Source of the DNA: UBA1479 sp040216635
Lineage (GTDB): Bacteria > Pseudomonadota > Alphaproteobacteria > Rhodospirillales > Casp-alpha2
Direction of reading: 5' to 3'
Assembly: GCA_040216635.1 (NCBI GenBank)
Contig: JAVJOU010000023.1
Span: forward strand, 75,533-139,532
DNA: 64,000 bases
Position numbers and translations under genes: made by a program. This document shows, in pieces, positions 1 through 8,473 of this stretch; position 1 is the first letter of the stretch; each line of letters opens with the position of its first letter. The notes beneath the pieces were generated by a model. The model had not been told where the DNA came from, did not search any database, and was given only the letters and a program-made list of their open reading frames with translations.

Positions 1-1
1 C

Positions 2-196
2 GGTGAGGTCGCGGACCGCCGCCGTCGGACCGCGCGCATGCGACTGGAGACGGCGGCATTGGAACGCATGCGCCGGGAATTCAAACGCCTCGCGCCCGAG
101 ATGACCGAATTGGTCGACGATTTGGCCGAACGCCGCGCCGATCCGCGGCAGGCGGCGGAACGGCTGATCGAGAAAGCCCTGAAACGCGGGGAATGA
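2..196 (+). CDS. 3' end of an unidentified protein (5' truncated by window edge)
   Basis: An open frame enters from the left edge and stops at TGA 194-196, giving about 64 codons. The tail is strongly charged and looks alpha-helical (Arg, Glu and Lys rich, e.g. RMRREFKRLAPEM and RRADPRQAAERLIEKALKRG). Codon use and GC match the neighbouring genes. There is no diagnostic motif in the visible part. The tail is loosely reminiscent of the helical C-terminus of MeaB/ArgK-type GTPases, but that is a guess and I do not assign it. The gene converges on the split-barrel gene on the other strand, with only 19 nt between the two stops. Confidence 0.5.
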   Translation, partial: GEVADRRRRTARMRLETAALERMRREFKRLAPEMTELVDDLAERRADPRQAAERLIEKALKRGE

Positions 197-215
197 TCTT
201 TAAGCGTTCAGGCGC

Positions 216-905
216 TTATTCCGCCGCGTTCGGCAGGGTGACCTGTCCGATGGAAATGCGGCGCAGGTAATCGGGCTCTGCAATGCCCGGTTTCAGCCGG
301 TCGTCGGCGATGGGCTCGCCGATCGTCGTCGTTACCGGCACGACGCCGGCCCAGACATCCAGATCATAATCCGGCTCATCGTCGATGGGGCCGCCCGTGC
401 GGACCTTGGCGGAGCCTTCATCGATTTCCATGGCGCAGATCGTCGTGCCCTTGAGTTCCTGTTCCGTGGTTTCGCGCAGTTCTTCCCACCGGCCGGGGGT
501 CAGCCGGTCGGTGAAATCCTTGAGCGTCGCCAGTTTTTCTTCCCGGTCTTCGATCAGCCGGGCTTTGCCGAACAGCGTCACCCCCCGGTAGTTGACCGAA
601 TGATGAAATCCCGACCGCGCCAGAACCACGCCGTCTAGGTGGGAAACGGTGAAGCACACCGGCACGTCGCCGGTCACGGTCCGCAGCATGCGGCTGGCGG
701 CCGATCCATGCCAATACACCCGGTCGCCATGGCGCCAGTAACAGGTTGCCGTGACATAGGGGGTGTCATCGATGGTGTAGCCGACATGGCAGAGCAGGCC
801 GGAATCGAGGATCGCATCCACCGTCGCTCGGTCGTAGGCCGCGCGCAGCGGCGCCCGTTTGACTTTGGATTTTTCGGTGATCCGCAGCGCGGGCGAGGTC
901 GTCAT
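216..905 (-). CDS. Pyridoxamine 5'-phosphate oxidase-family (flavin split-barrel) protein
   Basis: A 229-residue protein of the FMN-binding split-barrel superfamily (PNPOx-like, NimA-type). The fold is suggested by the N-terminal strands around residues 38-60 and the flavin-phosphate-type segment YWHGSAASRM at 64-73, followed by a second barrel half and an acidic C-terminal region. Members of this family bind FMN, or sometimes haem or F420, and act on varied small molecules; the substrate cannot be read from sequence. The gene is transcribed away from a MocR-type regulator, and MocR proteins often control a divergent neighbour, so this is the likely target. It is not the canonical biosynthetic PdxH, whose C-terminal signature is absent. 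I am confident of the fold and not of the reaction. Confidence 0.8.
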   Translation of the reverse strand: MTTSPALRITEKSKVKRAPLRAAYDRATVDAILDSGLLCHVGYTIDDTPYVTATCYWRHGDRVYWHGSAASRMLRTVTGDVPVCFTVSHLDGVVLARSGFHHSVNYRGVTLFGKARLIEDREEKLATLKDFTDRLTPGRWEELRETTEQELKGTTICAMEIDEGSAKVRTGGPIDDEPDYDLDVWAGVVPVTTTIGEPIADDRLKPGIAEPDYLRRISIGQVTLPNAAE

Positions 906-989
906 GGTCCGGTTCCTTCTGTCGATGTTGGTATGCGTGTATCGATTTCCGCCTTGTTGACGGCGGCGGTCTCCATGTACCGTGCAATT

Positions 990-1009
990 TGGTTCTTATA
1001 AAAGAGCCA
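990..1009. promoter_or_regulatory. Candidate MocR operator, 20-bp imperfect palindrome
   Basis: The arms TGGtTCTT and AAGAgCCA flank a TA-rich centre, and 16 of 20 positions are symmetric. It lies in the 135-nt divergent gap, 32 nt before the MocR ATG and about 85 nt before the split-barrel start, where an autoregulated divergent operator is expected. The assignment is inferred from position only. Confidence 0.45.
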
Positions 1010-1040
1010 TAAATCATAATTTAAAGGGTCCATTTTTCTG

Positions 1041-2552
1041 ATGGCGGGACGGATAAACCGGGGACGGGATGCGCAGTTGATTGATCTGGACCTGGTCCGG
1101 TCAGGCGGCACCCCTTTGAACGAACAGCTTTACAAGGGCATCAAGGGGCTGATCCTGGCCGGTGTGCTGCGCTCCGGGGCCCGGCTGCCGGCGACGCGGA
1201 TTCTGGCCCGCGATCTGGACGTGTCCCGCAATACGGTCCTGACGGCCTACGATCAGCTTTTGGCCGAAGGATTTACCGAGGCCCGGCCCGGCGCGGGCAC
1301 GCGCGTATCGGCCGATCTGCCCGATCTGGCCGGCGATGTCCGCTCCATGGCCTCCTTGCCGAAAGACGCAGCAGCACCGCCGCCGCTGCCGGCCCGGATG
1401 TTGGATTTGATGTCGCGCCGGTCGCCGGGACCGACGCTGCAGCGGCCGTTCCTGCCGGGCGTGCCGGATGTGGCGGCCTTTCCCTTCGATGAATGGGGGC
1501 GGGCCGTCGGGCGGTTCTGGCGGCGTCCGCCCATGGCGATGCTGGAAGACCGCGACGGGCGCGGCCACCGCGCCCTGCGCCAGGCCATCGCCGATTATCT
1601 GGTCGCCGTGCGCGGCGCCAAATGCACGGCCGATCAGGTGATCGTGACTTCGGGCGCGCAGCAGGGCATCGATCTGTGCGCTCGCGTATTGTTGGAGCCG
1701 GGCGATCCCGTGGTGATGGAAAACCCCGGATACCGGGGCCTGATTTCCGCTTTTTCGTCGGTCGGGGCACGGGTCGTCCAGGCGCCGGTGGATGGAGAAG
1801 GGCTCGATGTGGCCCGCGCGCGGGCACTCGAACCCCGGCCCCGGATGCTTGCGGTCACACCGTCGCGTCAGTTTCCTTTGGGGGAGACCATGAGCCTTTC
1901 GCGGCGGCTCGACCTGTTGGGTTGGGCGCGGGATGCCGGGTTCTGGGTATTGGAAGACGATTACGACAGCGAATACCGCTATCGCGGGCGGCCCCTGGCA
2001 GCTCTGCAGGGCCTGGAAGGGGGCGGGCGGGTGATCTATGTGGGAACGTTCTCGAAGGTCATGTTCCCGGCCCTGCGTCTGGGTTACCTGGTGGTACCGG
2101 AACCGCTGGTCGATGCCTTTGTGCGGCTACGCGGCGCCGTCGATGATTTCCCGGCCCTGGCCATGCAGCCGGTGTTGGCGGACTTCATGGATACTGGCCG
2201 GTTCGGAGCACACGTGCGGCGTATGCGCCAGCTGTATGCCGAACGTCAGGCGATCCTGCGTGCGGAGCTCGTCACCCGTTTCAAGGGGCTGTTCACCGCT
2301 CCCGACGATGACGCGGGCATGCATCTGACCGTCACCCTGGCGCCGGGCCGGGCGGGCCGGGGGCTGGCCGACGGTGCGATCACCCGCGAAGCGGCTGAAC
2401 TGGGAATCACCGCCAGGGCTTTGTCGGGATATTACGAAGGGGCGGACAAGCGCCAAGGGCTGGTTTTGGGTTATACGGCCTATCCGGCGGATGACCTGCG
2501 GTCGGCGGCGGCATTGCTGGAACGGGCCGTCACCAAGGCGTTGGGTCCCTAA
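1041..2552 (+). CDS. MocR/PdxR-family transcriptional regulator (GntR wHTH fused to class I aminotransferase domain)
   Basis: A 503-residue two-domain regulator. Residues about 20-90 form a GntR winged helix (GARLPATRILARDLDVSRNT at 46-65). After a linker, residues about 120-500 form a fold-type I aminotransferase domain with the PLP segment YVGTFSKVMFPALRLGY, its lysine at 339. In this family the aminotransferase half usually serves as a PLP or amino-compound sensor rather than an enzyme. Length and architecture are normal for the family. It diverges from the split-barrel protein gene, and a palindrome lies between them. The ATG at 1041 follows AAAGGG at 1023-1028, so the start is reasonable. 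The effector is unknown: PLP itself, or an amine or amino acid. Confidence 0.92.
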   Translation: MAGRINRGRDAQLIDLDLVRSGGTPLNEQLYKGIKGLILAGVLRSGARLPATRILARDLDVSRNTVLTAYDQLLAEGFTEARPGAGTRVSADLPDLAGDVRSMASLPKDAAAPPPLPARMLDLMSRRSPGPTLQRPFLPGVPDVAAFPFDEWGRAVGRFWRRPPMAMLEDRDGRGHRALRQAIADYLVAVRGAKCTADQVIVTSGAQQGIDLCARVLLEPGDPVVMENPGYRGLISAFSSVGARVVQAPVDGEGLDVARARALEPRPRMLAVTPSRQFPLGETMSLSRRLDLLGWARDAGFWVLEDDYDSEYRYRGRPLAALQGLEGGGRVIYVGTFSKVMFPALRLGYLVVPEPLVDAFVRLRGAVDDFPALAMQPVLADFMDTGRFGAHVRRMRQLYAERQAILRAELVTRFKGLFTAPDDDAGMHLTVTLAPGRAGRGLADGAITREAAELGITARALSGYYEGADKRQGLVLGYTAYPADDLRSAAALLERAVTKALGP

Positions 2553-2553
2553 T

Positions 2554-4374
2554 CTAGCCATTTTTGGTTGCGCGCACCTTGACGTAACTGCCGGGCGCAT
2601 CGTCCAGAACCTTCAGCTTGCCGTCGCCGGGCACGCGCGCGGGAACGGTTTTCTTGCCGGACCGTTTCTTGATCCAGGCATCCCAATCCAACCACCAGGA
2701 CCCGTCGTGCTGTTCGGCCTTGTCCAGCCAGGCATCCGGGTCTTTCGGTGTTTGGGCGTTGGTCCAGTAGCAATACTTGTTGGCCGCGGGCGGGTTGATC
2801 ACCCCCGCGATATGGCCCGATGCCGACAGCACGAAGCGGATGGGGCCTTTGTACAATTGGGTCGCCGCATAGGTCGCTTTCCACGGCGCAATATGGTCTT
2901 CGCGGGTCGAAATGATATAGGTCGGCACGTCGATCTTGCCCAGATCGATGGGCGTGCCCGCCAGCGCGATCCCGCCCGGCGTGGCCAGTTTGTTTTCCAG
3001 ATACATCTTGCGCAGATAGAACGAATGCATGGCCGCCGGCATGCGGGTGGAATCGGAATTCCAGAACAACAGATCGAAGGGGAAGGGATCCTTGCCCAAC
3101 AGGTAGTTGTTGACCACGAAGGACCAGATCAGATCGTTGGCGCGCAGCATATTGAAGGTGGTCGCCATTTCCGAGCCTTCAAGAAAGCCGCGTTCGTTCA
3201 TTTTGGCTTCCATGTTCTGCATCTGGGTTTCGTCGACGAATACGGAAAGGTCCCCGGCGTCAGCAAAGTCGACCATGGTGGTAAAGAAGGTCGCGGCATT
3301 GATGCGCTTCTTCCACTTCTGGCCTTTTTGCGCCGCCATCCAGGCCAGGGTTGCCGCCGTCAACGTGCCGCCCAGGCAGTAACCGATGATATTGACGGCG
3401 CGCTCGCCGGTCGCCTGTTCGATCGCTTCCAGGGCGGCCAGGGGGCCTTCGAGCATGTAATCGTCATAGGATTTCTTGGCCAGTTTGGCATCCGGGTTGA
3501 CCCAGGAAATGACGAACACCGTATGTCCCTGTTCCGAAGCCCAGCGGATGAACGAATTTTCCGGCCGAAGGTCCAGGATATAGAACTTGTTGATCCAGGG
3601 CGGGACGATCAAAAGCGGCGTCTGCGCGACCTTATCCGTTAACGGATCGAACTGGATCAGTTCGATCAGGTCGTTGCGAAAGACGACCTTGCCCTTGGCG
3701 GTGGCGACGTTCTTGCCGATTTCGAAGGCGTCCATGTCGGTCATGCGGATTGCCAGCTTGCCGTCCCCGCGTTCAAGGTCGGTCAGCAGGTTGTTCAGCC
3801 CGTTGATCAGGTTCTCGCCCTTGGTTTCGACCGTGGCACGCAAGGCTTCCGGATTGGTCATCAGGAAGTTGGTCGGCGACAGGGCATCGACGAATTGCCG
3901 GGTGTAGAAATCGACCTTGCGTTGGGTTTTCGCATCAAGACCGTCCACATCCTTGACGGTCGATTCCAGCCAGTTCGCGGTCAGAAGATAGGATTGCTTG
4001 ATGAAATCGAATACCTGATTTTCGGACCAGGCTTCGTCCTTGAAGCGCCGGTCGCCCCGCGCAGGCTGTGCCACGGGCCCCGCATCCGCGCCCATCATGC
4101 GCAGTGCCGTCGACTGCCATAACTCCATATATCCCTGCCAAAGGCTCAGGCCCGATTCCATCATTTTGGCCGGATCGGTAACCATATGACGGGTCATTTC
4201 CAGGAAGGCTTCGCCGATATTCAGCGGATCCACATCCTGCGCCTGGATTTCGTCGCCGTGCCGCCCGAGCCACTCCGTGACGAGGCGCTGGCTGCGTTCG
4301 GCGATCTCGACCATGGAATTCGCCAATTCAGCCGGCGATTCGGCGGCATCTGAATCTGGTGTCTTTTTGTCCAT
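2554..4374 (-). CDS. phaC: Class I poly(3-hydroxyalkanoate) synthase PhaC
   Basis: Polymerises (R)-3-hydroxyacyl-CoA into polyhydroxyalkanoate on the granule surface. The protein is 606 residues from the ATG at 4374. An in-frame ATG 63 nt upstream exists, but it would add a basic extension (PSRRKGRNDR) unlike the family, so I prefer the inner one. The N-terminal PhaC_N region (about 90-260) is followed by an alpha/beta-hydrolase domain. The modified lipase box GYCLGG puts the catalytic Cys at 333; Asp493 (TREDHIAPW) and His521 (SASGHIAGV) complete the triad. No phaA, phaB, phasin or phaR lies in the window. It diverges from the OmpA-like lipoprotein gene. Confidence 0.95.
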   Translation of the reverse strand: MDKKTPDSDAAESPAELANSMVEIAERSQRLVTEWLGRHGDEIQAQDVDPLNIGEAFLEMTRHMVTDPAKMMESGLSLWQGYMELWQSTALRMMGADAGPVAQPARGDRRFKDEAWSENQVFDFIKQSYLLTANWLESTVKDVDGLDAKTQRKVDFYTRQFVDALSPTNFLMTNPEALRATVETKGENLINGLNNLLTDLERGDGKLAIRMTDMDAFEIGKNVATAKGKVVFRNDLIELIQFDPLTDKVAQTPLLIVPPWINKFYILDLRPENSFIRWASEQGHTVFVISWVNPDAKLAKKSYDDYMLEGPLAALEAIEQATGERAVNIIGYCLGGTLTAATLAWMAAQKGQKWKKRINAATFFTTMVDFADAGDLSVFVDETQMQNMEAKMNERGFLEGSEMATTFNMLRANDLIWSFVVNNYLLGKDPFPFDLLFWNSDSTRMPAAMHSFYLRKMYLENKLATPGGIALAGTPIDLGKIDVPTYIISTREDHIAPWKATYAATQLYKGPIRFVLSASGHIAGVINPPAANKYCYWTNAQTPKDPDAWLDKAEQHDGSWWLDWDAWIKKRSGKKTVPARVPGDGKLKVLDDAPGSYVKVRATKNG

Positions 4375-4634
4375 TCGGTCGTTGCGTCCTTTGCGCCGAC
4401 TAGGCGATTGAGGCAAAATATGGTACCCGATTGCCACGTTACCGAGACGGCCCGAAAATCAAATGGTTGGGCGAATTCTCCGGTGGCATTATCCTGGGGC
4501 GAGCGCGGTAGTTCCGCATTCGTTAATATTGTCGGTTTAGACCGGTAAACTTGGGAATTCAAGGCGGGGCCCCGTTGCGGGGGAACAGATTTCCGCAGCG
4601 TGGGATTGAAGAGCAAAAGGGAGCATAGCGGCAC
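4375..4634. other. Divergent intergenic region, phaC / OmpA-like gene
   Basis: 260 nt that must hold both promoters. A small inverted repeat (GTTTA and TAAAC around 4535-4550) sits near the middle. I could not identify confident -35/-10 pairs or a known operator. Confidence 0.4.
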
Positions 4635-5813
4635 ATGGGCGTGTTTCAGGGGGTAGTTTCCGAGGAACGGCTTCGTAATTTGAAGCGGAGCGTTCCGGCG
4701 GTTGCGGTCATGGCGGTTGTGCTGACGGGCTGTTCGTCGGTGCCCGATGCGGTCAATCCGGCCGAATGGTACAAGAGCACGGTCGATCTGTTCTCCGGCG
4801 GCGATAAATCCGGCGATCCGGAAGAAGAAGCCCGCCGCAAACGCGAACAGCAGGTCGCGGAAGCCGCCGGCCAGGAACAGACATCCGGGGACCTGCCCCA
4901 GCTTTCAGACGTCGAAAAGCAGCGCGAAAGCCGCAATTTGGGCCTTGCCGCCGATCCGGACCGGCCGCGTTACGCGCCGGCCATCACGCGCCAGGATCAG
5001 TCGGCCGCCGCGGACCCGGTTCGCCCGGCGGCACCGCCGCCGCCGAGCCCGACTGCAACCACACCTAAGGAACCGATGGCTCAGCCTGCGGAATCCAAGC
5101 CGGCCGAGACCATGGCCGAGGCACCCAAGCTGACCGCGCCGAAAGAGCCCAGCGACGACGCGCCCGCCACGACGGTTCCGGGCGTGCCGCAATTCTCGAT
5201 CCCGACCCGTGCCGAACAGGAAGCGGAATTTTCCGGGTTCCAGAACCGCATGCAAAAGCGCTTGGCCGAGATTTTGGCCGCCGCCGGGGAAGAGCCCAAG
5301 TTCGTGCGCCCCTCGGGCATGCCGTCGGGTGTCGGTGTCGGTGAGACCATGGTGATTTCCGGTGATGGCGTGATCGAGCCGTCCGGATCGCCGCTTCCGA
5401 CCGTCATGGAAGGGACGAATGTCGCCGGTGTTGCGCAGTCGCAGCCGTTGCCCCCGGGGGCAACGCGGGTTGCGACCATTGTGTTCCCCAATGGCTCGTC
5501 CAAACTGTCGACCCGCGACCGGCAGATCATTTCGCAGGTCGTCGCCCTGCAAAAAGAACGGGGCGGGACGTTGCATGTGGTCGGCCATTCGTCATCGCGC
5601 ACGCGCAACCTAAGCGCGGAACGCCACCGCCTGGTGAATTACAAGATGTCGGCCCAGCGGGCCAAAACGGTCGCTTCGGAGTTAATCCGGCGCGGCGCAA
5701 ACCGCCGGACGGTGGTAACGGCGGCGCTGTCCGATTCGCAACCGCTTTACGCGGAGATCATGCCCAACGGCGAAGCCGGGAACCGGCGCGCGGAAATCTT
5801 TTTGACGCGCTGA
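4635..5813 (+). CDS. OmpA-family lipoprotein with long Pro/Ala-rich linker
   Basis: A 392-residue predicted outer-membrane lipoprotein. A basic n-region and hydrophobic stretch end in a lipobox (VVLTGC, Cys at about residue 33), so it should be lipidated. Residues 50-190 are low-complexity and rich in Glu, Ala and Pro, probably disordered and able to span the periplasm. Residues about 275-392 form an OmpA C-terminal peptidoglycan-binding domain (TIVFPNGSSKLSTRDRQ, then GNRRAEIFLTR at the end). Such proteins tether the outer membrane to the cell wall. The 17-residue tail before the hydrophobic core is long for a signal peptide; an in-frame TTG at 4680 would give a more typical one, so the start is uncertain. 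Confidence 0.85.
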   Translation: MGVFQGVVSEERLRNLKRSVPAVAVMAVVLTGCSSVPDAVNPAEWYKSTVDLFSGGDKSGDPEEEARRKREQQVAEAAGQEQTSGDLPQLSDVEKQRESRNLGLAADPDRPRYAPAITRQDQSAAADPVRPAAPPPPSPTATTPKEPMAQPAESKPAETMAEAPKLTAPKEPSDDAPATTVPGVPQFSIPTRAEQEAEFSGFQNRMQKRLAEILAAAGEEPKFVRPSGMPSGVGVGETMVISGDGVIEPSGSPLPTVMEGTNVAGVAQSQPLPPGATRVATIVFPNGSSKLSTRDRQIISQVVALQKERGGTLHVVGHSSSRTRNLSAERHRLVNYKMSAQRAKTVASELIRRGANRRTVVTAALSDSQPLYAEIMPNGEAGNRRAEIFLTR

Positions 5814-5849
5814 AGGCTTTCCAGCTAAACGAATGCCGGCTGACGGGTT

Positions 5850-5876
5850 CTTGCCGTGTGTGATGCACGCGGCAAG
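5850..5876 (+). terminator. Candidate hairpin terminator after the OmpA-like gene
   Basis: An 11-bp stem (CTTGCCGTGTG paired with CACGCGGCAAG, one wobble) with a 5-nt loop, 37 nt after the stop codon. Only a weak T-rich tail follows, so termination is plausible and not certain. Confidence 0.4.
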
Positions 5877-5925
5877 GCCTGTTTGCTGTTACAATGCACA
5901 CCCGCTTCTGGCAGATAAGGAAGCC

Positions 5926-7155
5926 ATGATGAAACAGGAATTCCACCGTATTCGGCGTTTGCCGCCCTATGTGTTCGCGGAAGTGAACGCCATGAAGGCG
6001 CGTGCCCGCGCCGATGGGGAGGACATCATCGATTTCGGCATGGGCAATCCCGATCTGCCGACGCCGCAGCATATCGTCGATAAGATGGTCGAGGCGGCGC
6101 AGGATCCCAAGACCCACCGCTATTCCAATTCCCGTGGTATTCCAGGCCTGCGCAAGGCGCTGTCCGGCTATTACGAGCGGCGCTTCAACGTTTCGGTCGA
6201 CCCGGAACACGAAGCCATCGTGACGTTGGGGTCCAAGGAAGGGCTGGCCAATCTGTCCGCCGCCATCACCAGCCCCGGCGATGTGATCCTGGTGCCGAAC
6301 CCCAGTTATCCGATCCATCAGTTCGGGTTCATCATCGCGGGTGCCGCCGTGCGCAACATCCCGGTCACGCCCAACGAGAACTTTTTCAAAGCACTTGAAC
6401 GCGCCGTGCAGCACAGCGTGCCCAAGCCAACGGCGATCGTACTCAATTATCCCAACAACCCGACGGCGGAACTGGTTGATCTGGCGTTCTATGAGCAGGT
6501 CGTCGATTTCTGCCTGTTCCACGGAATCTATATCCTGTCGGACCTGGCCTATTCGGAAGTCTATTTCGACGACAATCCGCCGCCCTCGATCCTGCAGATT
6601 CAAAAGGCTTGGGACATTGCCGTGGAATTCACGTCCATGAGCAAGACCTATTCCATGCCCGGCTGGCGTATCGGGTTCGCTGCCGGCAACCGCGATATGA
6701 TCGCGGCCCTGGCGCGGGTCAAATCCTATCTGGATTACGGTGCTTTCACACCGATCCAGGTTGCCGCGGCCGCCGCGTTGAATGGGCCGCAGGATTGCGT
6801 CGACGAAATGCGCGCGATCTACAAGGAACGGCGCGACGTGCTGATTTCCGGTCTCGACGCGGCAGGCTGGCAGGTGCCGGCTCCGCCCGCGACCATGTTC
6901 GCCTGGGCGCCGATCCCCGAAGATATGGCCCATCTGGGATCGTTGGAGTTTTCCAAGCTGCTGTTGTCCGAAGCCAAGGTCGCGGTCGCACCTGGTGTCG
7001 GTTTCGGCGAACACGGCGACGGCTTTGTGCGCATCGCCGTGGTCGAAAACGTCCATCGCACCCGCCAGGCCCTGCGCTCCATCAAAACCTTCCTGCAACG
7101 CTATCGCGTCGGCGCCTTGGACAACCTGGACCCCGGCAGGCGGGCCCACGGCTGA
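5926..7155 (+). CDS. Class I PLP-dependent aminotransferase (AlaC / LL-diaminopimelate aminotransferase-like)
   Basis: A 409-residue fold-type I aminotransferase from the ATG at 5926, which follows the Shine-Dalgarno AAGGAAG; a second ATG is adjacent at 5929. The cofactor lysine is K240 in SMSKTYSMPGWRIGF, and the substrate-carboxylate Arg lies in the C-terminal segment FVRIAVVEN. The N-terminus (RIRRLPPYVFAEVNAMK, IIDFGMGNPD) matches the AlaC/glutamate-pyruvate aminotransferase branch, often annotated as LL-diaminopimelate aminotransferase. Its stop overlaps the start of homoserine dehydrogenase (TGATG), so the two are translationally coupled and probably both serve aspartate-family or alanine metabolism. 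Substrate specificity cannot be settled from sequence. Confidence 0.9.
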   Translation: MMKQEFHRIRRLPPYVFAEVNAMKARARADGEDIIDFGMGNPDLPTPQHIVDKMVEAAQDPKTHRYSNSRGIPGLRKALSGYYERRFNVSVDPEHEAIVTLGSKEGLANLSAAITSPGDVILVPNPSYPIHQFGFIIAGAAVRNIPVTPNENFFKALERAVQHSVPKPTAIVLNYPNNPTAELVDLAFYEQVVDFCLFHGIYILSDLAYSEVYFDDNPPPSILQIQKAWDIAVEFTSMSKTYSMPGWRIGFAAGNRDMIAALARVKSYLDYGAFTPIQVAAAAALNGPQDCVDEMRAIYKERRDVLISGLDAAGWQVPAPPATMFAWAPIPEDMAHLGSLEFSKLLLSEAKVAVAPGVGFGEHGDGFVRIAVVENVHRTRQALRSIKTFLQRYRVGALDNLDPGRRAHG

Positions 7156-8447
7156 TGCCGGAACCATTGCGAGTAGGTATTGCCGGGCTCGGAACGGTCG
7201 GCGCGGGCACGGTTCAGGTTCTGGCGGCGCACCGGGATGAAATTTCCCGCCGTGCCGGCCGGGCCATCGACATCACGGCCGTTTCCGCGCGGGACGCGTC
7301 CAAGGACCGGGGCGTGGACCTTTCCGGTATTCAATGGACGGACGATCCCATGGCCCTGGCCGCCGACGATAAGGTCGATGCGGTGGTTGAACTGATCGGT
7401 GGGGCGGACGGGATCGCCAAAGACCTTTGCGAGGCGGCCCTCAAGAACGGAAAGCACGTGATCACCGCCAATAAGGCGTTGATCGCCCACCACGGACAGG
7501 CGCTGGCCGCCGCCGCCGAGGCCCAGGGCGTTGCGCTGGCGTTCGAAGCCGCTGTTGCGGGCGGCATACCGATATTGAAGGGTTTGCGCGAAGGCCTTGC
7601 TGCCAACGCCATTTCCCGCGTCTACGGCATCTTGAACGGAACCTGCAATTACATCCTGACGGAGATGCGCGACACCGGGCGCGAATTCGATGACGTGCTG
7701 GCTGAAGCACAGGCCGAAGGTTATGCCGAGGCGGACCCCAGTTTCGACATCGACGGTATTGATGCCGCACACAAGCTGGCGATCCTGGCATCGTTGGCGT
7801 TCGGCACGCAGGTTGACTTCAAATCGGTCCATGTCGAAGGCATTCGCCATGTCTCGCCCGTGGACCTTGATTTCGCCCGGGAACTGGGGTTCGGCATCAA
7901 GCTTCTGGGGATCGCGACGGAAACCGATGCCGGGATTGAACAACGGGTGCATCCCTGCATGGTGCCGATCAATGCCCCCATCAATCATGTTGGCGGCGTG
8001 TTCAATGCCGTCGTGGCCGAAGGGGATTTCGTCGACCGCGTGCAGATGGAAGGCCGCGGGGCCGGGGCGGGGCCGACGGCGTCGGCCGTGGTCGCGGACA
8101 TCATCGATATCGCGCGCGGCAACACGGTGCCCGGTTTCGCGCGTCCGGCATCAAGCCTGACAGCTCCCCGGCCGGTGCCCATGGCGGCCCACCGCGGCGC
8201 ATATTACATGCGGTTCGAAGTCGTGGACAAACCCGGCGTATTCGCCGGCATCGCCCAGGCATTGGGTGCGCATAACGTGTCCATGGAATCGATCATTCAG
8301 CGCACGCGTGATCCCGGCGAGCCCGTTCCCGTGGTCATGACGACCCATGATACGCTTGAATCGGACATGACCGAGGCCGCCCAGGCCATTGCGGCACTTG
8401 ACGCCGTGGTCATGGCACCGCGTATCATCCGGATTGAAGATTTATAG
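7155..8447 (+). CDS. hom: Homoserine dehydrogenase
   Basis: NAD(P)H-dependent reduction of aspartate semialdehyde to homoserine, the branch point to threonine and methionine. The protein has 430 residues from the ATG at 7155, which shares a base with the upstream stop. An N-terminal Rossmann fold (VGIAGLGTVGAGTV) is followed by the NKALIAHHG segment, the catalytic region (GILNGTCNYILTEM, then AEADPSFDIDGIDAAHK), and a C-terminal ACT domain (about 355-430) for threonine feedback. Monofunctional, with no aspartokinase fusion. It is the second gene of the aminotransferase-hom-glpX-recJ operon; the gap to glpX is 26 nt. Confidence 0.96.
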   Translation: MPEPLRVGIAGLGTVGAGTVQVLAAHRDEISRRAGRAIDITAVSARDASKDRGVDLSGIQWTDDPMALAADDKVDAVVELIGGADGIAKDLCEAALKNGKHVITANKALIAHHGQALAAAAEAQGVALAFEAAVAGGIPILKGLREGLAANAISRVYGILNGTCNYILTEMRDTGREFDDVLAEAQAEGYAEADPSFDIDGIDAAHKLAILASLAFGTQVDFKSVHVEGIRHVSPVDLDFARELGFGIKLLGIATETDAGIEQRVHPCMVPINAPINHVGGVFNAVVAEGDFVDRVQMEGRGAGAGPTASAVVADIIDIARGNTVPGFARPASSLTAPRPVPMAAHRGAYYMRFEVVDKPGVFAGIAQALGAHNVSMESIIQRTRDPGEPVPVVMTTHDTLESDMTEAAQAIAALDAVVMAPRIIRIEDL

Positions 8448-8473
8448 GCCGCTTTGCCGAACGAGTTGGGAAC

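Noticed and set aside
2374..3642. Long plus-strand frame opposite phaC
   Set aside because: Antisense to a fully conserved PhaC with catalytic triad; its composition is a GC-rich mirror.
6609..7154. Fusion of the aminotransferase to homoserine dehydrogenase as one frame
   Set aside because: The long frame is out of phase with the aminotransferase; the family start of Hom is ATG 7155, with overlapping stop/start.
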